Source of the DNA: Pseudomonas sp.
GTDB taxonomy: Bacteria; Pseudomonadota; Gammaproteobacteria; Pseudomonadales; Pseudomonadaceae
Assembly (NCBI RefSeq): GCF_028293835.1
Contig: NZ_JAQGNX010000064.1
Coordinates: forward strand, 1 to 64,000
Reading direction: 5' to 3'
DNA: 64,000 nucleotides
A program made the translations under genes and the position numbers. Shown here piece by piece: positions 1-8,861 of the stretch; positions within the stretch are counted from its first letter, which is position 1, and every line of letters starts with the position of its first letter. Under the pieces are notes generated by a model, which did not search any database, was not told the origin of the DNA, and saw nothing but the letters and a program-made list of their open reading frames with translations.

Positions 1-1
1 T

Positions 2-859
2 ATAGAACGCGATTTTTGGCAACTGGTCGGAGTGGGATTTCAGACCGAACTCTTAGGGCGTTTACTCGGGGCGATGGGGTTGCTCGGCCTATGTTGGCAT
101 GCAACGTTAAAGGACGTTCGTAAAAGCGCCAAACAATACCCCATACGTTTCAACCGCCAGCGGCGTGAAGTCAGTTTCGTCGATGGCGATACTCACGAAG
201 TACTAATCGTTCCATGGGAAAGCGTTGTGGCCTGGGTATCCCAATCAGAAATGGTCACCCAGTACGGCGCCGTCCAGATGTTCACGTTCGGCATGGGGCT
301 TGAAGATGAAAAGAACGACACCGTGCAATTCGTTCTCGCCAGTAAACCGAGTCAGGCCCATGCCATCGGTACGTGGGAAGCCATTCGTTCGTACATGGAG
401 CACGGCATTCCCAAGGATCGGGCCGGTGGCGCCGTAGTGTGGATGATAGGCCGTGAGTTAACCGAAGATGAATTGCGCCCATATGAAGGCCTCCACACTT
501 GGGATGTTGAGCGGCGAATCAAAGAGGACTTGGGTAGCTTGCATATGGACATCACCGACGAGCGCATGGCCGAAATAGGCCTGGAACCCCGCACCCGCTG
601 GCCACTACGCTGGTGGTACGTTCGCCGGGTGTTAACCTTTTGGAAAATGCCCTACATGCTTGCCGAATGGGGCCATAAAGCGGGTTCGCCTGTACTGCCC
701 GAAGCGGTGCAGCTATGGTCACAACCTATCCCAACCGAACAATGGGCCAAACCCAGCGCCGCGCTGCAAAAAGCCACGCAGACCGTTCAAGACGCCATGC
801 GTAAAAAAAAGATGCCGTTTGTCCATGCCTGCGAGTTGCTGGTTACAGATGTTAAATAA
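2..859 (+). CDS. DUF6708-like protein, 5' end outside the window
   Basis: The frame is open back to the first bases of the window, so the GTG at 32 in the ORF track is probably internal and the true start lies upstream. A hydrophobic segment (LLGRLLGAMGLLGLC) is followed by PIRFNRQRREVSF and a WESVVAW motif, a pattern I associate with DUF6708 proteins, which often sit beside type VI secretion effectors or other polymorphic-toxin loci in Pseudomonas. The rest is soluble and mixed alpha/beta, ending with a lysine-rich tail. No effector or toxin is visible downstream; the next gene is convergent. Function unknown; the family name is from memory and only moderately certain. Confidence 0.55.
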   Translation: MERDFWQLVGVGFQTELLGRLLGAMGLLGLCWHATLKDVRKSAKQYPIRFNRQRREVSFVDGDTHEVLIVPWESVVAWVSQSEMVTQYGAVQMFTFGMGLEDEKNDTVQFVLASKPSQAHAIGTWEAIRSYMEHGIPKDRAGGAVVWMIGRELTEDELRPYEGLHTWDVERRIKEDLGSLHMDITDERMAEIGLEPRTRWPLRWWYVRRVLTFWKMPYMLAEWGHKAGSPVLPEAVQLWSQPIPTEQWAKPSAALQKATQTVQDAMRKKKMPFVHACELLVTDVK

Positions 860-994
860 AAAATTGCAGTCTCCCAATAATGCCGCGACGTTTCATCTCC
901 GGGATCGTTTGCCGAGGTCTATGGCAACAGTTATGGCGGTCACGGAAATGTCGGAACCGAAGGCTGCGATAGGCCGGTAGGCGGCGACTGAAAC

Positions 995-1660
995 CTAAAC
1001 CATCGCCGCCATGGCCACTGACGTCGCCGCCGTCCGGGTCTCAACCCCCAATTTGATGTAGATATGTTCTAAATGCTTATTCACCGTCCTGGGGCTAAGT
1101 TGCAAGATATCCGCAATGTCCTTGTTGGTTTTCCCACAAGAAACCCAGCGCAAGACTTCAATCTCCCGTTCGGTCAGTTTGAAGCGGGCGGACAATTTTT
1201 CGTTGGCCGGTTTGTTATCGAACCCTGTACTGGACAGCGATGGATTGCGCGCCGACTGCAGTATGCGAGCCGTGCGCAGGTGTGAGGCGACGCGGGCCAA
1301 TACTTCGTTGCATTCGATGGGTTTGGTCACGTAGTCGATGGCGCCGGCTTCGAAGCCTTTGACCACGTGTTCGCTGTCGGTTAATGCGGTCATGAACAGC
1401 ACCGGGATGGCGGCGGTGTCGGGCTGGGATTTAATCTGCCGACAGGTCTCGAAACCATCGAGTCCGGGCATCAGTGCATCGAGCAGTATCAAGTCCGGGC
1501 GGCGGCGCTGGATGCGGTTTAACGCGCTGATGCCGTCCAGCGCGACCAGCACCAGGTAGCCGGCGTCTTCCAACGCATCGGAGAGCAGCGCAAGGTTTTC
1601 CGGCGTGTCGTCGACAATGAGAATCACGCCCTTTTCAGCGTACGGAATCAGAGCGTTCAT
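995..1660 (-). CDS. Response regulator, receiver plus LuxR/NarL-type HTH
   Basis: This 221-residue protein has an N-terminal receiver domain (VDD near 17-18, predicted phosphoacceptor Asp61 in LILLDALMPG, conserved Lys in VTKPIE) and a C-terminal LuxR/NarL helix-turn-helix (LTEREIEVLRWVSCGKTNKDIA, residues about 162-212). It overlaps the end of the upstream kinase gene by 26 bases and has a strong Shine-Dalgarno (AAGGAGG), so the two are co-transcribed and translationally coupled. The kinase is its probable partner, with activation of the divergent amide/urea transporter genes as the likely output. The TACGTCA dyads at 5199-5239 are candidate binding sites. The regulated target is inferred from position. 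Confidence 0.9.
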   Translation of the reverse strand: MNALIPYAEKGVILIVDDTPENLALLSDALEDAGYLVLVALDGISALNRIQRRRPDLILLDALMPGLDGFETCRQIKSQPDTAAIPVLFMTALTDSEHVVKGFEAGAIDYVTKPIECNEVLARVASHLRTARILQSARNPSLSSTGFDNKPANEKLSARFKLTEREIEVLRWVSCGKTNKDIADILQLSPRTVNKHLEHIYIKLGVETRTAATSVAMAAMV

Positions 1661-4600
1661 TGAGCGCCTCCTTTAGCTTGAAACTGAGTTCATCCAGGCG
1701 AAACCCTTTGGCTAGGGCGCGCATGTCGGCTACGAAGCTGGCGCTGGTTATGCTGTGGCGCTCATTTCTGTCGAGTTTGGTTTGAATCCCGCGCACGTAA
1801 CCAAGGCCGCAGAGTTCATACAGCTCCTCAAGGTCCGCTCGGGGCGGCAATACCCATGGGGTTTTGCTCAGGGTTTCGATGCGCAGACGACGGACCCAAT
1901 GCAATTGCAGGTGGCGCTGAATCAGGTCCAATAGTTGCGGAAAATGCACCGGCTTGACCAGATAGTCGTTACAGATCGGCGGTGTGGGTTGCTCCTTGTC
2001 GTCGGTCAGCGGATTGGCGTTGGCCGAAATGACAATGATCGGCGCCAGCGACGCCGCGTTGCGACGAATCAAGCGGCTGGTCTCCCAGCCATCCATGTCC
2101 GGCATGGACAGGTCCATGAGGATCAAATCCGGGTGCAGTAATGAGACCTGACGAATCGCCTCCTGACCATTGGCCGCTTGCGCCACTTCGAAGCCCAAGG
2201 GCACCAACATGCCGCTGATGATGTTGCGGTGTTCGATGTGGTCGTCCACCACCAGAATCAAACGGCGGTGTCCTTCATAGGCAATGATGTCGTGATCGCT
2301 GTGCACCACGGCTTTTGGCACCCGCACCTCGGATAAAAACAGCTTCACTTGAAACTGCGTGCCTTTGCCTGGCTCGCTGGTAACGGACAATGCGCCGCCC
2401 ATCAATGCGGTCAACATTCGGGTGATGGTCAGGCCCAGGCCGACGCCGTTGTCCTGGCGCACCAGACCGCCGCGTTCGAAGGGTTGAAAGATCAGTTCGA
2501 TCTGCTCTGGCGGGATGCCGATGCCAGTGTCGATGATGTCGAAGATCACTGTCTCCCGGCGATAGCTGACCCGTAGGCTCACCTCGCCGCTGTCGGTGAA
2601 GTTCACTGCGTTGCCCAGCAGGTTGATGAGGATTTGCCGCACACGTTTCTCATCGCCGCGCACTACGCCTGGCATCCGCCCGATGACCTCAAGGCGAAAG
2701 CCCAGGCCCTTGCTGCGGGCGGTGGGTTCGAACATCCGCTCCAGGTCGTGAATGAACTCCTGAAAGAGAATTTCCGAAGGCTCCAGCCGTAGTTTGCCGG
2801 CCTCGATTTTGGCCACGTCCAACAAGCCATCGATGAGGGACAACAGGTGCGAACTGCTACGGCGGATGGTCGCCAATACGTCTTGTTGGGCGAAGGGGGT
2901 GGTCGCGTCCCGTTGCAGAATTTGCGTGAACCCCATGATGCTGTTTAGCGGGGTGCGAAGTTCGTGGGAGAGGCCGGTGACGTAGCGACTTTTCGCCGCG
3001 TTGGCGGCTTCCGAGGCCTCTTTGGCTTTTTGCAAGGCTTGGTCGGTTTTGTAGTGGGCGTCGATTTCCTGCATGAGCAAGGCGGTTTGGCGATCCGATT
3101 CTTCCAGCGCCACCCGGCGACTTTCCCGGGTCAATACCACCCACCATGCCAGGATAGCGGCGAATACGCACAGGGTGAAAAACGCCTTGATGAACGCCAC
3201 CCATAAGGTCTGGTGGACCGCTGGCGATTGCTGCAACAGGCCGTGGGATACTTGACTGAAAATCAGTGCCAGCGCCCCGGACAGCATCAATACCAACACG
3301 GTCAGCAGGCCAAGATAATGCGCCAGCCGTGAGTGCAAATACGTCTGCACCAACCGGGGGAAAAACCGGCTGACCACGTCTTCAAACTGCATCGACAACC
3401 GCGCCCGGGGTTTGCATTGGTCGGCGCAACGGGCGTCCAGCGAGCAACACAATGAACAGATCGGCGAGCCGTAGGCCGGACAATAAGCCATGTCCGGGGT
3501 CTCGAACGCGTTGCTGCACAAGCCGCAGGTCAGCGTGGCCTGCGGGCCTTGGGGGTAGAGCTGCAACGGATCGCTGCGCCGAGCGATGTAATAACGCCCC
3601 TTGGTAAGCCAGGCGATCAGCGGCGCAACGATCAGCGCGGTGATCAACGAGATCATCGGTGAGGCGGCTTCGGCAAGGTCGCCAAACACCCCAAAGTGCG
3701 CGAGCACCGACAACAGTGAGGCGAAAAACATCGCGCCGACCCCCACCGGGTTGATGTCGTACAGGTGCGCGCGTTTGAACTCGATGTAGCCCGGCGACAG
3801 GCCCAGCGGTTTATTGATCACCAGGTCGGCCACCAACGCGCCGATCCAGGCAATTGCCACATTGGCGTACAGCCCCAGTACTTGCTCGATGGCATCGAAG
3901 ACCCCCAGCTCCATCAACACCAGAGCGATGGCGACGTTGAAAACCAGCCACACCACCCGGCCGGGATGACTGTGAGTAACGCGGGCAAAGAAGTTTGACC
4001 ACGCCAATGACCCGGCATAGGCATTGGTCACGTTGATTTTCATTTGGGAAATGATCACGAACAGCATCATCGCGGTCAGCGCCCATTCCGGGGAGCTGAA
4101 CACGTATCGGAACGCCACCAGGTACATCTGCGTCGGTTCTACCGCGCGCTCGATGGGCACTTCGTGTTGCAGGGCGAGGAATGCCAGGAACGCACCGCCG
4201 AGGATTTTCAGGGCGCCGGGGATGATCCAGCCTGGACCGGCCATCAGCAACGCGGCCCACCAGCGGTTGCGATTGCGCCGGGTTTTTTCCGGGAGGAAGC
4301 GCAAGTAATCCACCTGCTCGCCAATTTGCGTCACTAACGACAAGGCCACGCTGAATCCTGCGCCAAAAAATAGCAGATTGAAGGTGCCGCCTTCACCTTC
4401 ACGCCCGGAGAAGCTGCCCAGTTGCATCAGTGCATCGGGGTTTTTCCAGATCACAAACAGGTAAGGCAGGACCAACAGCACCAGCCACAACGGCTGGGTC
4501 CACATCTGTAATCGACTGATCAGCGTGATGCCGTAGGCCGCCAATGGAATGACAATGATCGAGCACAGCACGTAGGCCAAGGCAATCGGGATGTGGAAAT

Positions 4601-5036
4601 ACAGCTCCAGGGCCAAAGCCATGATCGCTGCTTCCAGGGCAAAAAACAGGAAGGTGAAGCTGGCGTAGATCAGCGAGGTAATGGTCGAGCCGATGTAGCC
4701 GAAACCGGCGCCGCGGGTGAGTAAGTCCATGTCTACGCCATAGCGGGCGGCGTAGTAGCTAATGGGCAAGCCGGTGAAAAAAATCACCACGGCTGCGGCA
4801 AGGATCGCCCAAAAGGTATTGGTAAAGCCGTAACTCATGACCAGCGCGCCGCCGATGGCCTCCAGCGCAAGGAACGAAACCGCGCCAGCGGCGGTGTTGG
4901 CGATGCGAAATTCCGACCATTTTCGAAACGATTTCGGGGTGAAGCGCAGGGCGTAATCTTCCATCGTCTCGTCGGCGACCAGGCTGTTGTAGTCGCGGCG
5001 GACCTTGACGATACGTTGGGAACTGGAAGGGCGCAC
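1635..5036 (-). CDS. NCS1 permease fused to a hybrid sensor histidine kinase
   Basis: An 1133-residue fusion. Residues about 1-480 form an NCS1 (cytosine/allantoin permease) transporter-like domain with about twelve hydrophobic segments, preceded by the NCS1-type RRDYNSLVADETMEDYALRFTP. Then come an eight-cysteine cluster (about 499-545), two more membrane segments, a short coiled coil, HisKA (SHELRTPLNSI, His691), HATPase_c (NLLGNAVNFT, DTGIGIPPEQ, GVGLGL) and a receiver domain (Asp975 in LILMDLSMPDMDG). I chose the GTG at 5036 because AGGAA lies 8 bases upstream; the ORF-track TTG at 5072 adds 12 cysteine/serine-rich residues with no clear ribosome site. The permease part probably senses or imports the ligand, by analogy with CbrA, whose transporter domain is of a different family (SLC5). 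Partner: the overlapping response regulator. Confidence 0.9.
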   Translation of the reverse strand: MRPSSSQRIVKVRRDYNSLVADETMEDYALRFTPKSFRKWSEFRIANTAAGAVSFLALEAIGGALVMSYGFTNTFWAILAAAVVIFFTGLPISYYAARYGVDMDLLTRGAGFGYIGSTITSLIYASFTFLFFALEAAIMALALELYFHIPIALAYVLCSIIVIPLAAYGITLISRLQMWTQPLWLVLLVLPYLFVIWKNPDALMQLGSFSGREGEGGTFNLLFFGAGFSVALSLVTQIGEQVDYLRFLPEKTRRNRNRWWAALLMAGPGWIIPGALKILGGAFLAFLALQHEVPIERAVEPTQMYLVAFRYVFSSPEWALTAMMLFVIISQMKINVTNAYAGSLAWSNFFARVTHSHPGRVVWLVFNVAIALVLMELGVFDAIEQVLGLYANVAIAWIGALVADLVINKPLGLSPGYIEFKRAHLYDINPVGVGAMFFASLLSVLAHFGVFGDLAEAASPMISLITALIVAPLIAWLTKGRYYIARRSDPLQLYPQGPQATLTCGLCSNAFETPDMAYCPAYGSPICSLCCSLDARCADQCKPRARLSMQFEDVVSRFFPRLVQTYLHSRLAHYLGLLTVLVLMLSGALALIFSQVSHGLLQQSPAVHQTLWVAFIKAFFTLCVFAAILAWWVVLTRESRRVALEESDRQTALLMQEIDAHYKTDQALQKAKEASEAANAAKSRYVTGLSHELRTPLNSIMGFTQILQRDATTPFAQQDVLATIRRSSSHLLSLIDGLLDVAKIEAGKLRLEPSEILFQEFIHDLERMFEPTARSKGLGFRLEVIGRMPGVVRGDEKRVRQILINLLGNAVNFTDSGEVSLRVSYRRETVIFDIIDTGIGIPPEQIELIFQPFERGGLVRQDNGVGLGLTITRMLTALMGGALSVTSEPGKGTQFQVKLFLSEVRVPKAVVHSDHDIIAYEGHRRLILVVDDHIEHRNIISGMLVPLGFEVAQAANGQEAIRQVSLLHPDLILMDLSMPDMDGWETSRLIRRNAASLAPIIVISANANPLTDDKEQPTPPICNDYLVKPVHFPQLLDLIQRHLQLHWVRRLRIETLSKTPWVLPPRADLEELYELCGLGYVRGIQTKLDRNERHSITSASFVADMRALAKGFRLDELSFKLKEALNERSDSVR

Positions 5037-5336
5037 GAATGAGTTTCCTGAGGAGGAACAAGCGGAGCACAAGGTTTCAACAGCAACTTAGCAACTTCCA
5101 TGCCGGTCAACCGGCTGGGTCAGGCCTGTTACGCGCTCGCGAATCAAGGATCGGCTGGGTGACGCCTGCGCCAGCATGCGCCGCGGCGCGCTTTTTGGCC
5201 CTACGTCAAATGACGTAGGGCGGTACGTCAAGCTGCGTATATTCCCTTTGCGCCGTCCCGCTCATGCTTGTTTCAACCTCGCTGCACCGTCTTTTCAGAC
5301 GTGTTTGTAGCGAATCATAAGCACAGGAGCGGGAAC
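5037..5336. promoter_or_regulatory. Divergent control region between kinase and transporter operons
   Basis: This 300-base gap separates two divergent transcription units. It holds a perfect 10-2-10 inverted repeat (CCCTACGTCA-AA-TGACGTAGGG, 5199-5220) followed at once by a weaker dyad (TACGTCA-AGC-TGCGTA, 5224-5239). A TATATT box at 5238-5243 faces the transporter genes, with no recognisable -35 box in front of it, which fits an activator-dependent promoter. A GC-rich palindromic stretch (GCGCCGCGGCGCGC) lies near 5179-5192. The dyads are of a size typical for NarL/FixJ-type regulators. That the adjacent response regulator binds here is an inference. Confidence 0.6.
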
Positions 5337-6581
5337 ATGGATTCACGACTGACAGGCGCGAAACGCTTTCTTCCTCGCCGATTGGCATTGGGCGCCGCTG
5401 CGCTCTCGCTGATTGCGGCTGGGGTGTTCAGCCAAGGGGTGATGGCCGATGACGCCAACACCACCGGGCTGGCGGTGACCCCGACGGAAGTGACAGTCGG
5501 TCAGTTGCACTCGGCAACCGGCACCATGGCTATTTCAGAAACCGGTTCGATCCAGGCCGAGCGTCTGGCAATTGACCAGATCAACGCCTCGGGCGGCATC
5601 CTCGGTCGGCAAATCAAGGTGGTTCAGGAAGACGGCGCATCCGATTGGCCCACCTTCGCGGAAAAAGCCAAGAAGCTCCTGGTGGGCGACAAGGTCGCCG
5701 CGGTATTCGGTTGCTGGACGTCCGCGTCGCGCAAAGCGGTGTTGCCGGTGTTCGAGAAAGAAAACGGCCTGCTTTACTACCCGACCTTTTACGAAGGGCT
5801 GGAGCAGTCGAAAAACGTGATTTACACCGGCCAGGAAGCGACGCAGCAAATCCTCGCCAGCCTGGACTGGATTGCTAAAACCAAAGGCGCCAAGACGTTT
5901 TACTTGATCGGTTCGGACTACATCTGGCCGCGCACCTCGATGAAGATCGCCCGTAAACACATCGAAAACGTCCTGCACGGCACCGTGGTTGGCGAAGATT
6001 ACTACCCGCTGGGCAACACCCAATTCGGTTCGCTGATCAATAAAGTCAAACTGAAAAAGCCTGACGTGGTATTCGCCGCAGTGGTCGGTGGTTCAAACGT
6101 GGCGTTCTACAAGCAACTCAAAGCGGCCGGTGTGGATTCCACCAAGCAAACCCTGCTGACGTTGTCGGTGACCGAGGATGAATTGGTCGGTATCGGCGGC
6201 GAAAACATGGCGGGTTTCTACGCTTCCATGAAGTACTTCCAGAGCCTCGACAACCCGGCCAACAAAGCGTTCGTCGCGGCGTTCAAAGCCAAATACGGCA
6301 AGGATTCGGTCATGGGTGACGTGACCCAGGCTGCTTACCTCGGCCCATGGTTGTGGAAAGCCGCCGTGGAAAAAGCCGGTAGCTTCGACGTCGACAAAGT
6401 CGTCGCGGCATCGCCTGGCATCGAACTGACCAATGCCCCGGAAGGCTACGTGAAAGTTCACGAAAACCACCACCTGTGGAGCAAGTCACGCATCGGCGAA
6501 GTCCAGCCTGACGGCCAGTTCAAAGTGATCTACGAGTCCGGCCTGATTGAGCCGAACCCGTTTCCTAAAGGCTATCAGTAA
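5337..6581 (+). CDS. urtA: Urea/amide-type ABC transporter substrate-binding protein
   Basis: Periplasmic receptor of a branched-chain-amino-acid-type (HAAT family) ABC transporter, 414 residues with an N-terminal Sec-type signal (KRFLPRRLALGAAALSLIAAGVFSQGVMAD). The motifs VGQLHSATGTMAISETG, DWPTFAEKAKKLL, VFGCWTSASRKAVLPVFE and NGLLYYPTFYEG are typical of the UrtA/FmdD/AmiC group that binds urea or short-chain amides. I chose the ATG at 5337, which has AGGAGCGGG upstream and puts the signal peptide at the N-terminus; the ORF-track start at 5268 adds 23 unlikely residues. It leads the transporter genes that end in formamidase, so formamide or a related amide is the likely ligand. The symbol reflects family membership and is not proof of urea transport. 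Confidence 0.87.
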   Translation: MDSRLTGAKRFLPRRLALGAAALSLIAAGVFSQGVMADDANTTGLAVTPTEVTVGQLHSATGTMAISETGSIQAERLAIDQINASGGILGRQIKVVQEDGASDWPTFAEKAKKLLVGDKVAAVFGCWTSASRKAVLPVFEKENGLLYYPTFYEGLEQSKNVIYTGQEATQQILASLDWIAKTKGAKTFYLIGSDYIWPRTSMKIARKHIENVLHGTVVGEDYYPLGNTQFGSLINKVKLKKPDVVFAAVVGGSNVAFYKQLKAAGVDSTKQTLLTLSVTEDELVGIGGENMAGFYASMKYFQSLDNPANKAFVAAFKAKYGKDSVMGDVTQAAYLGPWLWKAAVEKAGSFDVDKVVAASPGIELTNAPEGYVKVHENHHLWSKSRIGEVQPDGQFKVIYESGLIEPNPFPKGYQ

Positions 6582-6638
6582 CAGTTGAAGCGACCGCGGC
6601 CTCTTTGACGTCGCGCTGTCGTGCCTCAAACGCAAAAC

Positions 6639-6720
6639 CTGTAGGAGCCAACGTGTTGGCGAGGGGCTTGACGCGTTCAGTCTGGTAAGACGCCTCGCCA
6701 AAACGTTGGCCGCTACAGGT
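6639..6720. repeat. REPIN-type inverted repeat (GCCAACGTGTTGGC family), copy 1
   Basis: Left arm CCTGTAGGAGCCAACGTGTTGGCGAG and right arm CTCGCCAAAACGTTGGCCGCTACAGG enclose a spacer of about 30 bases. Related copies occur at 10336-10414, 11690-11768, 32427-32500 and 54206-54233. This copy lies between the binding-protein and first permease genes, where a hairpin could stabilise the upstream mRNA and set a higher level for the binding protein. That effect is inferred from similar transporter operons. Confidence 0.8.
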
Positions 6721-6754
6721 GGTTTGCATCAACCTTCACCTGGAGACCATCAAC

Positions 6755-7672
6755 ATGGAATGGCTATCGGAATTTGGTGCCATCGCGGCGATGCAGGGGT
6801 TCAACGGCCTTTCCGTGTTCTGCGTGCTGTTGCTGATGGCCCTGGGGCTGGCGATTATTTTCGGCCAGATGGGGGTGATCAATATGGCCCACGGTGAGTT
6901 TCTCACCATCGGCGCCTACACCACGTACGTCATGTCCAGTCTCACCACGCACTACCTGCCTTCAATGCAGCCTTACTACTTTTTCTTCGCCATCGCGCTG
7001 TCGTTCGTGGTGGCCGGTGCCATTGGTTGGCTGGTCGAGGCGGTGATGATCAGCCGCTTATACCACCGTCCGCTGGACACATTGCTCGCGACCTGGGGTC
7101 TGTCGTTGGTGATGCAACAAGCCTTCCGCTCGATCTTCGGCGCCCGGGAAGTCAGTGCGACGCCGCCGGAATGGCTGATGGGTGCGGTCAACGTCACCGA
7201 CACCATCGAAATTCCACGCAACGGCCTGTTCGTCATGGCCGTGACCATTCTCCTGACCGCGACCATTTTCTGGATGCTGTACCGCACCCGCTGGGGCCTG
7301 CAAGTTCGGGCCACGGTGCAAAACCGCATGATGAGCCGTGCCGTTGGCATTAACACCCGCAAGGTCGACCGCATGACTTTTGCCTTGGGTTGTGGCGTGG
7401 CCGGCGTTGCCGGTGCGGCGTTTACCACCATTGGCTCGACGGGGCCCACCGCTGGCTCGCTGTACATCGTCGACACGTTTTTAGTGGTGGTATTCGGCGG
7501 CGCGCAGAGCCTGTTCGGCACCATCGCTTCAGCGTTCGCCATCGCCCAGACACAGTCGATCTCCGAGTTTTTCATGAGCGGTTCGATGGCCAAGGTCCTG
7601 ACGTTGTCGGCGGTGATCCTGATTCTGATGATGCGCCCGCAAGGCCTGTTTTCCAGCAAAGTCCGCAAGTAG
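6755..7672 (+). CDS. urtB: UrtB-type ABC transporter permease (LivH family)
   Basis: Integral membrane subunit of the amide/urea-type importer, 305 residues with about eight hydrophobic segments. GLAIIFGQMGVINMAHGEFLTIGAY is the signature of LivH/UrtB permeases, and the C-terminal PQGLF is typical of the family. I chose the ATG at 6755, preceded by GGAGA; the track start at 6719 lies in the end of a REP element. It is separated from the binding-protein gene by the REPIN and followed 10 bases later by the second permease gene. It should pair with that protein in the inner membrane. Substrate is inferred from the fmdA neighbourhood. Confidence 0.88.
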   Translation: MEWLSEFGAIAAMQGFNGLSVFCVLLLMALGLAIIFGQMGVINMAHGEFLTIGAYTTYVMSSLTTHYLPSMQPYYFFFAIALSFVVAGAIGWLVEAVMISRLYHRPLDTLLATWGLSLVMQQAFRSIFGAREVSATPPEWLMGAVNVTDTIEIPRNGLFVMAVTILLTATIFWMLYRTRWGLQVRATVQNRMMSRAVGINTRKVDRMTFALGCGVAGVAGAAFTTIGSTGPTAGSLYIVDTFLVVVFGGAQSLFGTIASAFAIAQTQSISEFFMSGSMAKVLTLSAVILILMMRPQGLFSSKVRK

Positions 7673-7682
7673 AGGCAGCCAG

Positions 7683-8861
7683 ATGAAAGCGTTAAATAAC
7701 ATACTGGGCGGCAAGCAAGGGGTCATCGGCCTGCTGGTGCTTGCGCTGCTGATCCTGGTGGTATTCCCGTTGACCCTCGATGCCTTCCGTTTGGGCATGG
7801 TCGGCAAATACCTGACCTATGCGTTCGTCGCGGTTGGCCTGGTGTTGTGCTGGGGCTACGGCGGCATTCTCAGCCTGGGGCAGGGCGTGTTCTTTGGCCT
7901 TGGCGGCTATTGCATGGCGATGTTCCTCAAGCTCGAAGCCTCGGACCCCATCAGTACCAAAATCCAGTCGACGCCCGGTATTCCGGACTTTATGGACTGG
8001 AACCAGATCACTGAACTGCCGTGGCTGTGGGTGCCGTTTCACAGCTTCAGCTTCACCCTGATCGCAGTGGTTGTGCTACCGGTGCTGTTGGCGCTGATCA
8101 TTGGGTTGGCGATGTTCAAACGCCGTGTTGGCGATGTGTATTTCTCCATCGTCACCCAAGCCATCGCGCTGATACTGACGGTGCTGATCATTGGTCAACA
8201 AGGGCTGACCGGAGGCATCAACGGCATCACCGACCTGAAAACCCTGCTCGGCTGGGACATCCGCACCGATGGCGCCAAGCTGGCGTTGTACTTCATCAAT
8301 GCCGGGCTACTGTTCGGCTGCATCCTGATCGGCAAGTTCATCCTGGCCTCCAAGCTCGGCCGACTGCTGATGGCCATGCGCGACAAAGAAGAGCGGGTGC
8401 GGTTTTCCGGCTACGACGTCGCCAGTTTCAAAATCTTCGTGTATTGCGTGGCAGCGGCGTTTTCGGCCATCGGTGGTGCAATGTTCGCGTTGCAAGTGGG
8501 CTTTATGTCGCCGTCCTTCGTGGGCATCGTGCCCTCCATCGAGATGGTGATTTTCGCTGCAGTCGGCGGGCGCATGTCGCTGCTGGGTGCGGTGTACGGC
8601 TCGCTGCTGGTGAACTACGGCAAGACCTACTTTTCCGAGTCCTTTCCGGAGTTGTGGCTGTACTTGATGGGCGGATTGTTCATCGCCGTGGTCATGTATT
8701 TCCCAGACGGCCTCGCCGGTTTGTGGGAAAGCCACGGACGCGCTCGTTTAGACAAACTCCTCGGCAAACCTGCACCAGTCATCACCGCACCCGCCAAAGC
8801 CAAGGCCGTCGAAGCGCCTGCCGTCGTGCCTGTTGCTGAATCCCTGGAGACACAACCATGA
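7683..8861 (+). CDS. urtC: UrtC-type ABC transporter permease (LivM family)
   Basis: Second membrane subunit of the HAAT-type importer, 392 residues. LCWGYGGILSLGQGVFFGLGGYCMAMFL near the N-terminus is the LivM/UrtC signature. A UrtC-like insert (KIQSTPGIPDFMDWNQITELPWLWVPF) follows, then GLTGGINGITD and the coupling-loop region DKEERVRFSGYD. The C-terminus ends in an Ala/Pro/Val-rich tail after PDGLAGLW that may be disordered. The stop overlaps the next start (ATGA), which couples it to the ATPase gene. It should form a heterodimer with the preceding permease. Urea, formamide and other short amides are possible substrates. Confidence 0.88.
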   Translation: MKALNNILGGKQGVIGLLVLALLILVVFPLTLDAFRLGMVGKYLTYAFVAVGLVLCWGYGGILSLGQGVFFGLGGYCMAMFLKLEASDPISTKIQSTPGIPDFMDWNQITELPWLWVPFHSFSFTLIAVVVLPVLLALIIGLAMFKRRVGDVYFSIVTQAIALILTVLIIGQQGLTGGINGITDLKTLLGWDIRTDGAKLALYFINAGLLFGCILIGKFILASKLGRLLMAMRDKEERVRFSGYDVASFKIFVYCVAAAFSAIGGAMFALQVGFMSPSFVGIVPSIEMVIFAAVGGRMSLLGAVYGSLLVNYGKTYFSESFPELWLYLMGGLFIAVVMYFPDGLAGLWESHGRARLDKLLGKPAPVITAPAKAKAVEAPAVVPVAESLETQP

